NCBI RefSeq assembly: GCF_005869935.1
Contig: NZ_SZQF01000002.1
Span: 280,608-344,607 of the forward strand
Length of the DNA: 64,000 bases
From: Winogradskyella algicola
GTDB taxonomy: Bacteria; Bacteroidota; Bacteroidia; Flavobacteriales; Flavobacteriaceae
Reading direction: 5' to 3'
How positions within the stretch are numbered: the stretch's first letter is position 1; every line of letters starts with the position of its first letter. The position numbers and the translations under genes were made by a program. The notes beneath the pieces were generated by a model that worked only from the letters and a program-made list of their open reading frames with translations, was not told where the DNA came from and did no database searches. Positions 35,013-43,406 of this stretch are shown here, in pieces.

Positions 35013-35707
35013 TATTTCCCTAGTATTAAATTTACTAAAAAACGTACCAGATGTATTTGACGCTTGATTCTTGATGGCTGGTTAATGAGTCTATATGCCC
35101 ATTCTAGATTGTTTTTAACCCACCATTTTGGAGCGCGTTTTACATTACCTGTGTACACATCAAAACTTCCTCCTAAGCCTTGATATACGGCTTGATGTTT
35201 TTGCTGTATACGCTCCATGAGTAGTTCTTGCTTTGGTGATCCCATAGCTACAAAAACAACATCTGGCTGGTGTTTAACGATATCTTCAATAAGCGTTTTT
35301 TCTTCAACTTCATTCTTTATGTAGCCATTTCTGTAGTTACATATGTTAATGCCTTTAAAGTCTTCTTTTAGCTTTGCAACAGTTTCATCTATAACTTCTT
35401 GTTTCCCTCCTACCAAATAAAACGTCTTTGTTTTATGGTACTTCTCTACAATATTTAGCCAAAGTTCGCATCCTGGGATTTTAACGACCTCTTTATGTCC
35501 TTTTTTGCGCAATGCCCAAACGGCACCTATACCATCTGGATAACCTAAGTTTCGGTTAATAATAGCGCGACTTTGATCTGTAGCATGTAGAATTTTTTCT
35601 GCATTTACTGCCACCAATATTTTGTGATGCTGAAAAGCATAGTCTATAAGTTGATCTCTAGATTTTGGCGCATAGGTAATGACGTTATTTAGGGCTTGAA
35701 ACTGCAT
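35009..35707 (-). CDS. WecG/TagA/CpsF-family glycosyltransferase (GT26)
   Basis: 232 residues. GT26 enzymes transfer ManNAc or ManNAcA to the lipid-linked GlcNAc primer. Motifs: TADQSRAIINRNLGYPDGIGAVWALR-like region near 45-70 (DGIGAVW), FYLVGGKQEVIDET (near 97), NICNYRNGYI and PDVVFVAMGSPKQELLM (near 150, the invariant GxPkQE). Its presence with WecB indicates a ManNAc-GlcNAc-PP-undecaprenol intermediate. It follows the toroid-protein gene by 2 bases. Confidence 0.9.
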   Translation of the reverse strand: MQFQALNNVITYAPKSRDQLIDYAFQHHKILVAVNAEKILHATDQSRAIINRNLGYPDGIGAVWALRKKGHKEVVKIPGCELWLNIVEKYHKTKTFYLVGGKQEVIDETVAKLKEDFKGINICNYRNGYIKNEVEEKTLIEDIVKHQPDVVFVAMGSPKQELLMERIQQKHQAVYQGLGGSFDVYTGNVKRAPKWWVKNNLEWAYRLINQPSRIKRQIHLVRFLVNLILGKY

Positions 35708-35709
35708 GG

Positions 35710-36900
35710 TTATTTGTTTATTTCTAAATAATAATGTGCCATAGCGTTAAACATAAAGGCATTACTCCATCGCATATATGGAATTTTTGAACTCAATCCT
35801 TGCCTGTATTGGTAATAAAAGTAGCCTTTTTTAGACTGCATGTTTTCTATCGTCCAGTTTAGTGTACGCTCTAATAATTCTAAATGTTCTTTAAAGGTGC
35901 TCAATTTTGAGGCTGTTACTATGACCTGTGCTGGGCAATGGATATCTATAGGATAGGTTTTATCGTGATAATATTTTGGTTTGCCATCTGCTTCAAAAAA
36001 GTGTTCTGTATAGTAGTCCCAACCTTTATCTATGTATTTTTGAAACGTCGTATCGCCTGTATTTTGCTGATAGGTTTCTAAGGCATCTAAATTAAAACCG
36101 GTATGAAAACTATCTTTCCAAGACTGTATGGATAATAATCCATATATCCATGAACCATCGTCTTCTTGCAAATCACAAGCTGCAATAACCGCTTTTTTTG
36201 CCGTATCTAGATACGTTTGCTTTTGTTTGTATTTGTAGGCGTAGCTTAAAATTTTTGCACCTAACAACGAGGCGTTGATTACCGTATTATTGCCGTCTTT
36301 GACACTGTATGAAAAGATGTGTCCGTTACCGTGCTCGGTTCTGGATAAATCTTGCAACACGAATTCTGCTGACGACAGGGCTGTATTTAGCACGTTTTCG
36401 TCTTGTGTTATTTTATAGCTTTCTATTAGTGCCTCTACACAAAAGGCAGTTGCCACTACTGTTGGTGTATTTTTTTTGAATAGAAAGAGTCGTCTTGCCT
36501 GCCAATCGAAGTTATAGCCCCAACATGCCCCTGCATAACCTTCTACTTTCATGTCTAAAAGTAGTTTGGTTAGATACTTAATTTTCTCTAAAAGCGTTTC
36601 TGAGGTTCCGAATTCGGTATTACCATTGCGTGATGCTTCGTATAACCTACAATAGCCCAAAAGGAATAATGCTATCCCTTTTGAGTTGTGCTGCTTAGGT
36701 ACCAGCAATAGTCTCCTAAAATTAATAGGACTCCTTTTAAAGCCCTGTATCCATGCCAAGCGCGCCAAATCCCAATGTTTAAGCGGTAATGCTTGAAACA
36801 CTTTAGAGTTTAAACCATCGTAAGGGTCCCAACCTGCGAAGTTTTCGGTTTCGCAATAGGTTTTGAGGTTTTGGAAGCTGTTTTTAAAATTAGGAATCAC
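35710..36900 (-). CDS. Alpha/alpha-toroid protein of unknown activity in the polysaccharide locus
   Basis: 396 residues, no signal peptide. Repeated helical hairpins with W/Y/H-rich loops (AGWDPYDGLNS, GACWGYNFDWQARR, DDGSWIYGLLSIQSWKDSFHTGFNLDAL (two parts), YPIDIHCPAQVI, YFYYQYRQGL) suggest an (alpha/alpha)6 toroid. This is like six-hairpin glycosidases, lyases or epimerases. Relatives in flavobacteria are sometimes labelled delta-aminolevulinic acid dehydratase, which the sequence does not support. Embedded between a GT4 and a GT26 gene, it probably acts on the polymer or its precursor. Confidence 0.65.
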   Translation of the reverse strand: MIPNFKNSFQNLKTYCETENFAGWDPYDGLNSKVFQALPLKHWDLARLAWIQGFKRSPINFRRLLLVPKQHNSKGIALFLLGYCRLYEASRNGNTEFGTSETLLEKIKYLTKLLLDMKVEGYAGACWGYNFDWQARRLFLFKKNTPTVVATAFCVEALIESYKITQDENVLNTALSSAEFVLQDLSRTEHGNGHIFSYSVKDGNNTVINASLLGAKILSYAYKYKQKQTYLDTAKKAVIAACDLQEDDGSWIYGLLSIQSWKDSFHTGFNLDALETYQQNTGDTTFQKYIDKGWDYYTEHFFEADGKPKYYHDKTYPIDIHCPAQVIVTASKLSTFKEHLELLERTLNWTIENMQSKKGYFYYQYRQGLSSKIPYMRWSNAFMFNAMAHYYLEINK

Positions 36901-36908
36901 TTTTTATT

Positions 36909-37952
36909 TTATAGTTGACTATATATACTCAGCAATCTCGAACTTACGGCACTTATTGAGTAATGCTTTGCTTTTTCTATATTATTTTTTGAAATTGTTT
37001 GATATGTATCGTTATCCAGCAACTTTAATACGGTTTCAGCATACCACTCTGGTTTTAATGACAAAGTTAAAAACCCATTGACGCCCTGTTCTACCTGATC
37101 TGGTATACCTGCATTGATTCTAGATATTATAGGAAGTCCACTACCCATTGCTTCTAAGATTGTATTTGGAAGCCCTTCTCCATGATATGTCGGAAAAATT
37201 AAAATATGAGACTTTTGAAATAATTCATCTTTTGTGTCACCGTGCACAGCCCCTAACACACTACAATTAACAACCTCTTGTTTGTTAATATAATCTTCAA
37301 CCTCTTTACGTATATCACCATCTCCTGCAATGTATAAACACACATTCTTTATATTATATTTTTTTTGAAGAATCTTTAGTGCATCTATTGCTATATAGAC
37401 TCCTTTTTCTTTTACCAACCTAGATATAAAAAGCAAATTAACACCCTTATTATCTATTGATTTAGGTATCGAACTTTGATACTCAGACAAGGTTGTTTCT
37501 ATTATTACATTTTTATTATAACCAAGCTTTTTTATTTTTGATTTAAACACATTGCCAAGTACAATAAACACATTTGCCTTGCACCATATTAATCTAAATA
37601 TTTGGTTATAAATCTTGTTAGAATGTATTTTATTTTCAAAATCATTACCCCAACCTCTTACAAATACTATTATTTTCTTTCTATGCAATAAAGATATAGC
37701 GATTAAAACACTTTCGCGTAAAAAAGCTTTATTTAGTAGCGAAGGATTGACATGAACAATTTTAAACCTAAACAATAAAAAGAAAAAAGAAATATTTCTT
37801 TCTATCAATCTTAAAGCCGTATTCTTAAAAATACCACCATTAATATTAAAGTATTTTATGTGTTTATGCTTATCTATCCTTAAAGTCTTATAATAATTGG
37901 CAACACCACCTGGCAAGTTTAAATCTGGTACAACTATTAGTACTTTTTTCAT
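36909..37952 (-). CDS. GT4-family glycosyltransferase
   Basis: 347 residues from MKKVLIVVPDLNLPGG; an ATG six codons earlier (37970) is possible. GT-B fold: an N-terminal glycine-rich loop (NLPGGVANYY) and a C-terminal nucleotide-sugar site with the E-x7-E motif in FPTYHGEGLPNTILEAMGSGLPII. Interior LLFISRLVKEKGVYIAIDAL is the usual GT4 start of the second domain. It should transfer one sugar to the lipid-linked repeat unit at the cytoplasmic face. Donor and acceptor cannot be read. Confidence 0.9.
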   Translation of the reverse strand: MKKVLIVVPDLNLPGGVANYYKTLRIDKHKHIKYFNINGGIFKNTALRLIERNISFFFLLFRFKIVHVNPSLLNKAFLRESVLIAISLLHRKKIIVFVRGWGNDFENKIHSNKIYNQIFRLIWCKANVFIVLGNVFKSKIKKLGYNKNVIIETTLSEYQSSIPKSIDNKGVNLLFISRLVKEKGVYIAIDALKILQKKYNIKNVCLYIAGDGDIRKEVEDYINKQEVVNCSVLGAVHGDTKDELFQKSHILIFPTYHGEGLPNTILEAMGSGLPIISRINAGIPDQVEQGVNGFLTLSLKPEWYAETVLKLLDNDTYQTISKNNIEKAKHYSISAVSSRLLSIYSQL

Positions 37953-37970
37953 ATTTATTGTATTAGACAC

Positions 37971-39002
37971 TTATTGCTGTCTGCTTAAAAAACTATCTAA
38001 AGCAAATGCCATTTCTGTTTCTATTACAGATTTTTTCTCAACACAAACCCACTCTCCATTTTTTTGGATAAAATAATATGGTGCCGTGTCTAAAGTATGA
38101 GTTCCAAAGTATAATGCCTGAAACTCTATTAAAGAGAAATTTTGTTTATCAAAGGCCACATCCATTGCAAAAAACGGAAGGTTTTGTTTTTCAAAAAAAT
38201 CATGAGCATAATCTAACATACCTGCTGGTATATCTTTGGTATAGTTTATAAGTCCGCTTCCACTTGCTCTGAAGTCATTTTTCTTAACTCTTCTTTCTAA
38301 AACATAATATTTATCACCAAATACTAGTATCTTATAGTCTCTATCCATCCCAGATATTAAGTTCTGTACTATAAATTTTCTTCTATATCTAGATTCTCTT
38401 TTGTAGCCCTTGTGTTTTATGGCTCTAATATAATCTTTGAGATCATACCAAAAGCTTTTACTATTAGAATAAGATTTTATTTTTTTTAGCGCTTCTTTTT
38501 TATTGCTGATTAAAGTTACAGCTTTGCTTGTAGCACCAAACGCACTTTTAAGTACTAGTGGATAACTAAAACTATCGGCAGATTTTTTGAAATCTTCAAA
38601 AGTCCCAAAATAATTTGACTTTATATTTTTGATTTCAGGGATAGGTGCCACATCTCTAATAATCTCCATAAACATTTTGTTATGGTGAGCTCTTAAATAC
38701 TTATATCCTGGTATCACATTTGCACCTATCAATTCTAAGCCTAATACAATATCTTCTACATAGCTTTTGTAAAATAAATTTTCATCTTCTTGGCTAGTGT
38801 ATAAAAAAACTTTGTCTAAAAAAAACTCCTTGTCTCTAAAATTTAAATCTGTGTAAGACATAAATATGACCTCACGTCCAAGTTTTTTAAACTCCAAGAG
38901 AAGTGTCTCTTTATTAAGACCACTTCTGTAAGGTTTAGCATTCCACTTGTATGAAAACCTATTATTGTAGTCTACTAAGAAAACTATTGTTTTATTTTCC
39001 AT
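37971..39002 (-). CDS. ATP-grasp ligase
   Basis: 343 residues with an ATP-grasp fold. Phosphate-binding region YPLVLKSAFGATSKAVTLIS (near 148-168), hinge and adenine region FIVQNLISGMDRDYKILVFG (near 212-232), basic ERRVKKNDFRASGSG, and the metal-binding FFAMDVAFDKQNFSLIEFQAL (near 275-296). ATP-grasp enzymes activate a carboxylate as acyl-phosphate and join it to an amine or similar. The start overlaps the CapA-like gene by 11 bases, so the two are translationally coupled. With MurA/MurB paralogues in the operon, acylation of muramic or uronic acid with an amino acid is a reasonable inference. Confidence 0.85.
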   Translation of the reverse strand: MENKTIVFLVDYNNRFSYKWNAKPYRSGLNKETLLLEFKKLGREVIFMSYTDLNFRDKEFFLDKVFLYTSQEDENLFYKSYVEDIVLGLELIGANVIPGYKYLRAHHNKMFMEIIRDVAPIPEIKNIKSNYFGTFEDFKKSADSFSYPLVLKSAFGATSKAVTLISNKKEALKKIKSYSNSKSFWYDLKDYIRAIKHKGYKRESRYRRKFIVQNLISGMDRDYKILVFGDKYYVLERRVKKNDFRASGSGLINYTKDIPAGMLDYAHDFFEKQNLPFFAMDVAFDKQNFSLIEFQALYFGTHTLDTAPYYFIQKNGEWVCVEKKSVIETEMAFALDSFLSRQQ

Positions 39003-40110
39003 TTACCTCTTTCTCTAAAATATCTATTACAACTTCTCTATGAACTCTGCTCCTTATTGCATTAAGTAATATAGCTTTACTTTTTTTTGAATACGTTCTT
39101 TTTACAAAAGGAAATATGGAATTCAGTTTCCTTAAAACTCTACCATATCCTTTAAAAACACTAAAATACAATGGTTCGAACTTTTCAATAAACTTAGCCC
39201 AAGATTCATTTATAAAATTCTGATCTAAGACATTTTTGCTCATTTGTTCTGATTCCTCAAAAAACTTTTCGCTTTCTTCTTTATTTAACTTAGCTATACC
39301 CGGATAAGTTTGTTTAAATGGTATTTGTTTTATGCGAACCTTATTGTCTTCTAACTCTATCTTAATTAAAAAACCTGTATTCCAGTTAATGGAATTTCTG
39401 TTGGCATAATCGAACATGAGGTTACCTTGTCCATAAAAAATATTAGCATTTTTATAAGTTTCCCAGGCACCACATATGTGTGAATGCTGACAAACAACTA
39501 AATCTGCCCCCACATCGCATAAATATCTGCAAATTTTTTGCAAGTTAGGTGATGGGTATTTGTAATGTTCTTTGCCTTCATGAAGAATAACAATATTAAA
39601 ATCGGTTTTTTCTTTAAGATCGATTAACCGCAGGGAAACTTCGCAAATATCTAAAGGATTTACTCCAGCTGTTTTAGTTGTAGCTATTCCAAATTCTGTA
39701 TCAGACATGGATATTATCCCAACTTTCTTGGCTGCATTTACAACTAATGGCTTGCCAGCTTCATAGATATTTGTACCAGCACCAACACTCTTTAGATTAT
39801 TTTTAGAGCAAACCTCAATAGTTTCTAACACTCCTTGACTAGAGAAATCACCTATATGATTATTAGCCAAACTCACTACATGTATATTTGACAGGTTTAA
39901 AGAATTTGCAGCAAAAACTGGCCCTTTGATATTAGGGCCTGACTTTAAAATTTTTCTTGTAGCATTGGTCAATGGAACCTCTAGATTTATAATATTTAAA
40001 TCTGATTGTTGGAATTCTTCCTGAAAATCACCAAAAAGCTTAGCATTATTTTTAAAATGGTTTTTATTCGTATTTATTGGGCAAATGTCGCCACCTATGA
40101 TTATTTTCAT
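38992..40110 (-). CDS. CapA-like (poly-gamma-glutamate synthesis type) phosphoesterase-fold protein
   Basis: 372 residues of the CapA/PgsA calcineurin-like fold. Motifs: IIIGGDICP (residues ~2-10), INLEVPLTNA (near 43), VVSLANNHIGDFSSQG (near 77), IVILHEGKEHYKYPSP (near 150), VVCQHSHICGAWE (near 180) and IFYGQGNLMFD. No clear signal peptide, unlike many CapA proteins. CapA relatives are needed for capsular polyglutamate and occur with ATP-grasp ligases in polysaccharide loci. Coupled to the ATP-grasp gene by an 11-base overlap. Confidence 0.88.
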   Translation of the reverse strand: MKIIIGGDICPINTNKNHFKNNAKLFGDFQEEFQQSDLNIINLEVPLTNATRKILKSGPNIKGPVFAANSLNLSNIHVVSLANNHIGDFSSQGVLETIEVCSKNNLKSVGAGTNIYEAGKPLVVNAAKKVGIISMSDTEFGIATTKTAGVNPLDICEVSLRLIDLKEKTDFNIVILHEGKEHYKYPSPNLQKICRYLCDVGADLVVCQHSHICGAWETYKNANIFYGQGNLMFDYANRNSINWNTGFLIKIELEDNKVRIKQIPFKQTYPGIAKLNKEESEKFFEESEQMSKNVLDQNFINESWAKFIEKFEPLYFSVFKGYGRVLRKLNSIFPFVKRTYSKKSKAILLNAIRSRVHREVVIDILEKEVNGK

Positions 40111-40124
40111 GGTTTGTCTCTTTA

Positions 40125-41279
40125 CTACTTAATTACAAGTCCTTTGATTGAATACAATATATTAAGGATAACATCTAACAAAAATAATTTACGATTATCA
40201 GATACATTGTACAACTCGGTATATTTATTTACCGCCTCATTGACATTAAAAAAACTATTGAACCATTTTTTGGAATTGATGTTACGATCATTTGATTGAA
40301 CTAGGCTAAGTATATTTTCTAAATTTAATTTGCTGTCATAATTATCTACCTTAGTTCTTGGCGAAAAATTGGTTTCGAAAACTTGATTGAAATTATGATT
40401 ATCTACAAGCAAAGGGTAATCATCGTCCTTGTAAGGAACAAGTAAAATTTGACCTAGACTCGAGGCCTCCATAAAGTTTCGACCTGTACCAATAATTATA
40501 TCACCCACACTGAGAACCCTACTTGCATTATAAGTAAATTTATCATCTGTTTCTATAATAACATGGTTAGATATATTATTTTGATTGATATAATCTAATA
40601 TATCTCTATATATATCTTCACTCTGAATGGTACCCAAAATTATAAATTTGATATCACATCCTTGTTCTGCAAGCCATTTCACCAAATTAATACCTTGTAA
40701 TATGGACTTATGATAATGGTTTCCTATTCTAGCAATTCTTAAGATTGTAATTTCCGTATTTATCTTATGTTTTTCTTTAAACGCTTTTACCTTTTCTTCA
40801 TCTATATAAACAGGTAACACTCTATTAGGTATAAGAACTTTATTAACTTTTTGATATTTTCTATGCTCATCAAAAAAATGTTGATTCTCATGGCTGAAAA
40901 GCACTAAATTATCAGCTTTGGGATAGTATAATTTTGGGTTTGGCCCACCGCATTTATTAAGGTAACTAGACTGTCCTAGATTTGCAGAAAGTAATCTTCC
41001 AAACGCAAAGGATTCTACATCAAATGCGTGAACTACCTGAGGTTGAATATGTTTAACGATCTTTTTAAGCTTGAGAAAAACCTTAAAAAAATTATATCCG
41101 TTATAGTTTACAAATGACATTTTATAGCTACTGGAATCCAGAGATTCTGAGCGTTGCACACCAACATTAATTACATGTACATCATGAACCTGTCCAATGG
41201 TATTGGCTATGGTATTTAAACTATGAAAATGCCCTCCTTTTCCATGTCCCTTTGTTGTAATTAAGTAAACTATTCTCAT
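40125..41279 (-). CDS. GT4-like glycosyltransferase
   Basis: 384 residues, GT-B fold: N-terminal MRIVYLITTKGHGKGGHFHSL (glycine-rich acceptor loop, first 16 shown in family position), IQPQVVHAFDVESFAFGRLL (near 80-100), second-domain start EITILRIARIGNHYHKSIL and RNFMEASSLGQILLVPYKDDDYP near 300 in place of the classical E-x7-E (here only one clear Glu). Transfers a sugar to the growing repeat unit. The gene is visibly AT-rich, like most of 37-46 kb. Confidence 0.8.
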   Translation of the reverse strand: MRIVYLITTKGHGKGGHFHSLNTIANTIGQVHDVHVINVGVQRSESLDSSSYKMSFVNYNGYNFFKVFLKLKKIVKHIQPQVVHAFDVESFAFGRLLSANLGQSSYLNKCGGPNPKLYYPKADNLVLFSHENQHFFDEHRKYQKVNKVLIPNRVLPVYIDEEKVKAFKEKHKINTEITILRIARIGNHYHKSILQGINLVKWLAEQGCDIKFIILGTIQSEDIYRDILDYINQNNISNHVIIETDDKFTYNASRVLSVGDIIIGTGRNFMEASSLGQILLVPYKDDDYPLLVDNHNFNQVFETNFSPRTKVDNYDSKLNLENILSLVQSNDRNINSKKWFNSFFNVNEAVNKYTELYNVSDNRKLFLLDVILNILYSIKGLVIK

Positions 41280-41292
41280 TATTAGTTTTTAG

Positions 41293-42492
41293 TTAATTAA
41301 TTGGTTGATGGGTTATAGTCCTACTATTTAGTATCCAAATTCTTTTAGCCTCTAATATGACCAAAGAGATGATAGCATAAATCATTTCGGGAGCAAAGAG
41401 ATTAACAGAGTAAGAACAGCCAAGGCCAACAACCACCATCCATATAAAAATCACAAGTCCTTCATAAGTGCCTTTAAAAAATAAAAACAACTTAAATACT
41501 CTATAAAAAAAGAAAATAATTGCACCCAGTCCTAAAAGACCGTAGTTAAAGAAAAATTCCATAATGTCACTATGCGCCACTATGCTATGACCAATAGTCT
41601 TTTGAAAAAAGTCAACTGTTGCATAAAACCCATTGCCAAACAACAACACTAACGGATTATCATTATTCAACATTTCATTTATAATAAGAGTAAACATTCT
41701 TCCCCTCCCAGATCCTGCTGTTTCAACATTTTCAAAATCTTCTACACGAGTAAGAAAAATATCCATGTTTAATAAAAAGTAATAGGAAGCCGCAGAAAAT
41801 ACACCTATACCAAAGATTAACTTCAGAAGCTTTTTTTCTTTTACTTTAAACAAAATATAAAAATAATATACTGCAAAAGCTACACTAAATGCCAACAACG
41901 CTCCTCTTTTAAACGCTAAAACAATTCCTAATGCAGTTAGCAATATCAATACATTAGTAAACTTATTTCTCATTAGAAGTACTAAAGGGAATAATTTTAA
42001 TAAATGATACGAATTATTAGATACAAAATAGTTTTTTGACCCTTTCCATAAAGCTGTATTCGAAAAATCCCTAAGTACTACCAAGAAATAAATAACAACC
42101 ATGGAAACGACAAGTATATTAAGATGTCTCTTAGACACAAGACCCGAGACGATAGCATAGTAAAAGCAATAGTAACCTGCCATCCAATACAACACCTTTA
42201 AGAACGGAAAGAGATTTTTTAACAGTAACTCTAAATGTAGTAAACTAACCACACAAAATAACAACAAAAGAAACCTAATAGCTTTGCCCGTAATTGGTTC
42301 GGGTATTCTGTATCCCTTTATTTTAATATTAAAAAGATAAACCAACATAACTCCAAAAAAAGCAGCTCTGCCGATTTGCGGCACAATCCTATCTACATTA
42401 TCGCCTTTTGACGGATACAGTAAATCAAAAAACGACAACAGCGTAAAGAACAGTATTAAGACTAGCCCTTTTTTTGATTTTGTTATGCCCAT
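41293..42492 (-). CDS. wzy: O-antigen polymerase/ligase-like membrane protein (probable Wzy)
   Basis: 399 residues with 10-12 hydrophobic segments along its length. A larger periplasmic loop lies near residues 240-300 (RVEDFENVETAGSGRGRMF ... NDNPLVLLFGNGFYATVDFF), characteristic of Wzy_C/WaaL proteins, including the arginine cluster. As the only polymerase candidate in a locus with Wzx, Wza and Wzc, it is most likely the repeat-unit polymerase. A WaaL-type ligase role cannot be excluded. Confidence 0.82.
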   Translation of the reverse strand: MGITKSKKGLVLILFFTLLSFFDLLYPSKGDNVDRIVPQIGRAAFFGVMLVYLFNIKIKGYRIPEPITGKAIRFLLLLFCVVSLLHLELLLKNLFPFLKVLYWMAGYYCFYYAIVSGLVSKRHLNILVVSMVVIYFLVVLRDFSNTALWKGSKNYFVSNNSYHLLKLFPLVLLMRNKFTNVLILLTALGIVLAFKRGALLAFSVAFAVYYFYILFKVKEKKLLKLIFGIGVFSAASYYFLLNMDIFLTRVEDFENVETAGSGRGRMFTLIINEMLNNDNPLVLLFGNGFYATVDFFQKTIGHSIVAHSDIMEFFFNYGLLGLGAIIFFFYRVFKLFLFFKGTYEGLVIFIWMVVVGLGCSYSVNLFAPEMIYAIISLVILEAKRIWILNSRTITHQPIN

Positions 42493-42536
42493 TTCATTAT
42501 AATTTTTCTAAAAAAAGTCTACCAAACTTATAATTC

Positions 42537-43394
42537 TTAGATAATACGTTGCTCAACTTCTAAATCTACTCCAAAAGCTGCTTTAACTTGTTCTTTGGTA
42601 TGCTTAATAAGCTCTAAAATATCTTTACCTGTTGCATTACCTACATTTACGATAAACCCACTATGCTTTTTGGATATCTCTGCACCACCTACCCTGTAAC
42701 CTTTAAGCCCAAGCTCATCTAACATTGGCCCAACAAAACGCCCAGGAGGTCTTTTATATACACTGCCACAATTTGGGTATTCTCTAGGTTGTTTTTCCCA
42801 ACGTCTAGCTTTAGACGCTTCCATAATGGATTTTATGTCTACTGCATTGCCCCTTTGTAGTTGAAACCAAGCTTTTAGAATGACTTTATCATTTTGTTTT
42901 TGAAATAGACTGTTGCGATAACTTAACTCTAGATCTTCATTATGTTTTTCTTTAACCAGCATATCTGCCAAATCGAGGTAACGCACCTTAGTTAAAATGT
43001 TTTTGGTCTCCCCTTCTTTGGTACCAGCATTCATTACTACAGCACCGCCAACCGAACTTGGTATATCGTAAAAAAACTCTGCGCCAGATAAGCTATGCTT
43101 TTGTGCCAAATTACTCACCTCTAAAATGGTTGCGCCAGCTTCTGCCTCAATTACACTTGTAGTTTCATCCACTTTTAATGTATTAAAATTACCATTAAAG
43201 ATGATAAAATCTGCATCATAATACGGTTTAGAACAAATAATATTATGACCGCTACCTAAAAGTACATAGTCTTGTTTTTTGGTATATAACGCTGTAAGGT
43301 CTGCTTCATTTTCTGGAAAAAAAGCATTCTTACAAATCGCTTTTACCCTGTATGCGTTATAATTTGTTAAATCAAAATCTTTGTAATACTTCAT
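42537..43394 (-). CDS. murB: MurB-type UDP-N-acetylenolpyruvoylglucosamine reductase (locus paralogue)
   Basis: 285 residues, a compact type II-like MurB. FAD-binding loop VLLGSGHNII (near 45-54; His replaces the usual Ser), then YDIPSSVGGAVVMNAG (109-124), substrate arginine R160 in LSYRNSLF, proton-donor serine S211 in NCGSVYKRPPGRF, GLKGYRVGGAEISKKHSGFIVN (229-250) and a C-terminal glutamate near 281. All catalytic positions are filled, so it should reduce enolpyruvyl-UDP-GlcNAc to UDP-MurNAc. The gene lies inside the polysaccharide operon rather than in a cell-wall cluster, and a MurA paralogue is the first gene of the same operon. Confidence 0.9.
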   Translation of the reverse strand: MKYYKDFDLTNYNAYRVKAICKNAFFPENEADLTALYTKKQDYVLLGSGHNIICSKPYYDADFIIFNGNFNTLKVDETTSVIEAEAGATILEVSNLAQKHSLSGAEFFYDIPSSVGGAVVMNAGTKEGETKNILTKVRYLDLADMLVKEKHNEDLELSYRNSLFQKQNDKVILKAWFQLQRGNAVDIKSIMEASKARRWEKQPREYPNCGSVYKRPPGRFVGPMLDELGLKGYRVGGAEISKKHSGFIVNVGNATGKDILELIKHTKEQVKAAFGVDLEVEQRII

Positions 43395-43406
43395 TTATTT
43401 TTTAGA

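Noticed and set aside
35710..36900. Delta-aminolevulinic acid dehydratase
   Set aside because: The Schiff-base lysine motifs and TIM-barrel pattern of HemB are absent; the protein is all-helical in appearance.
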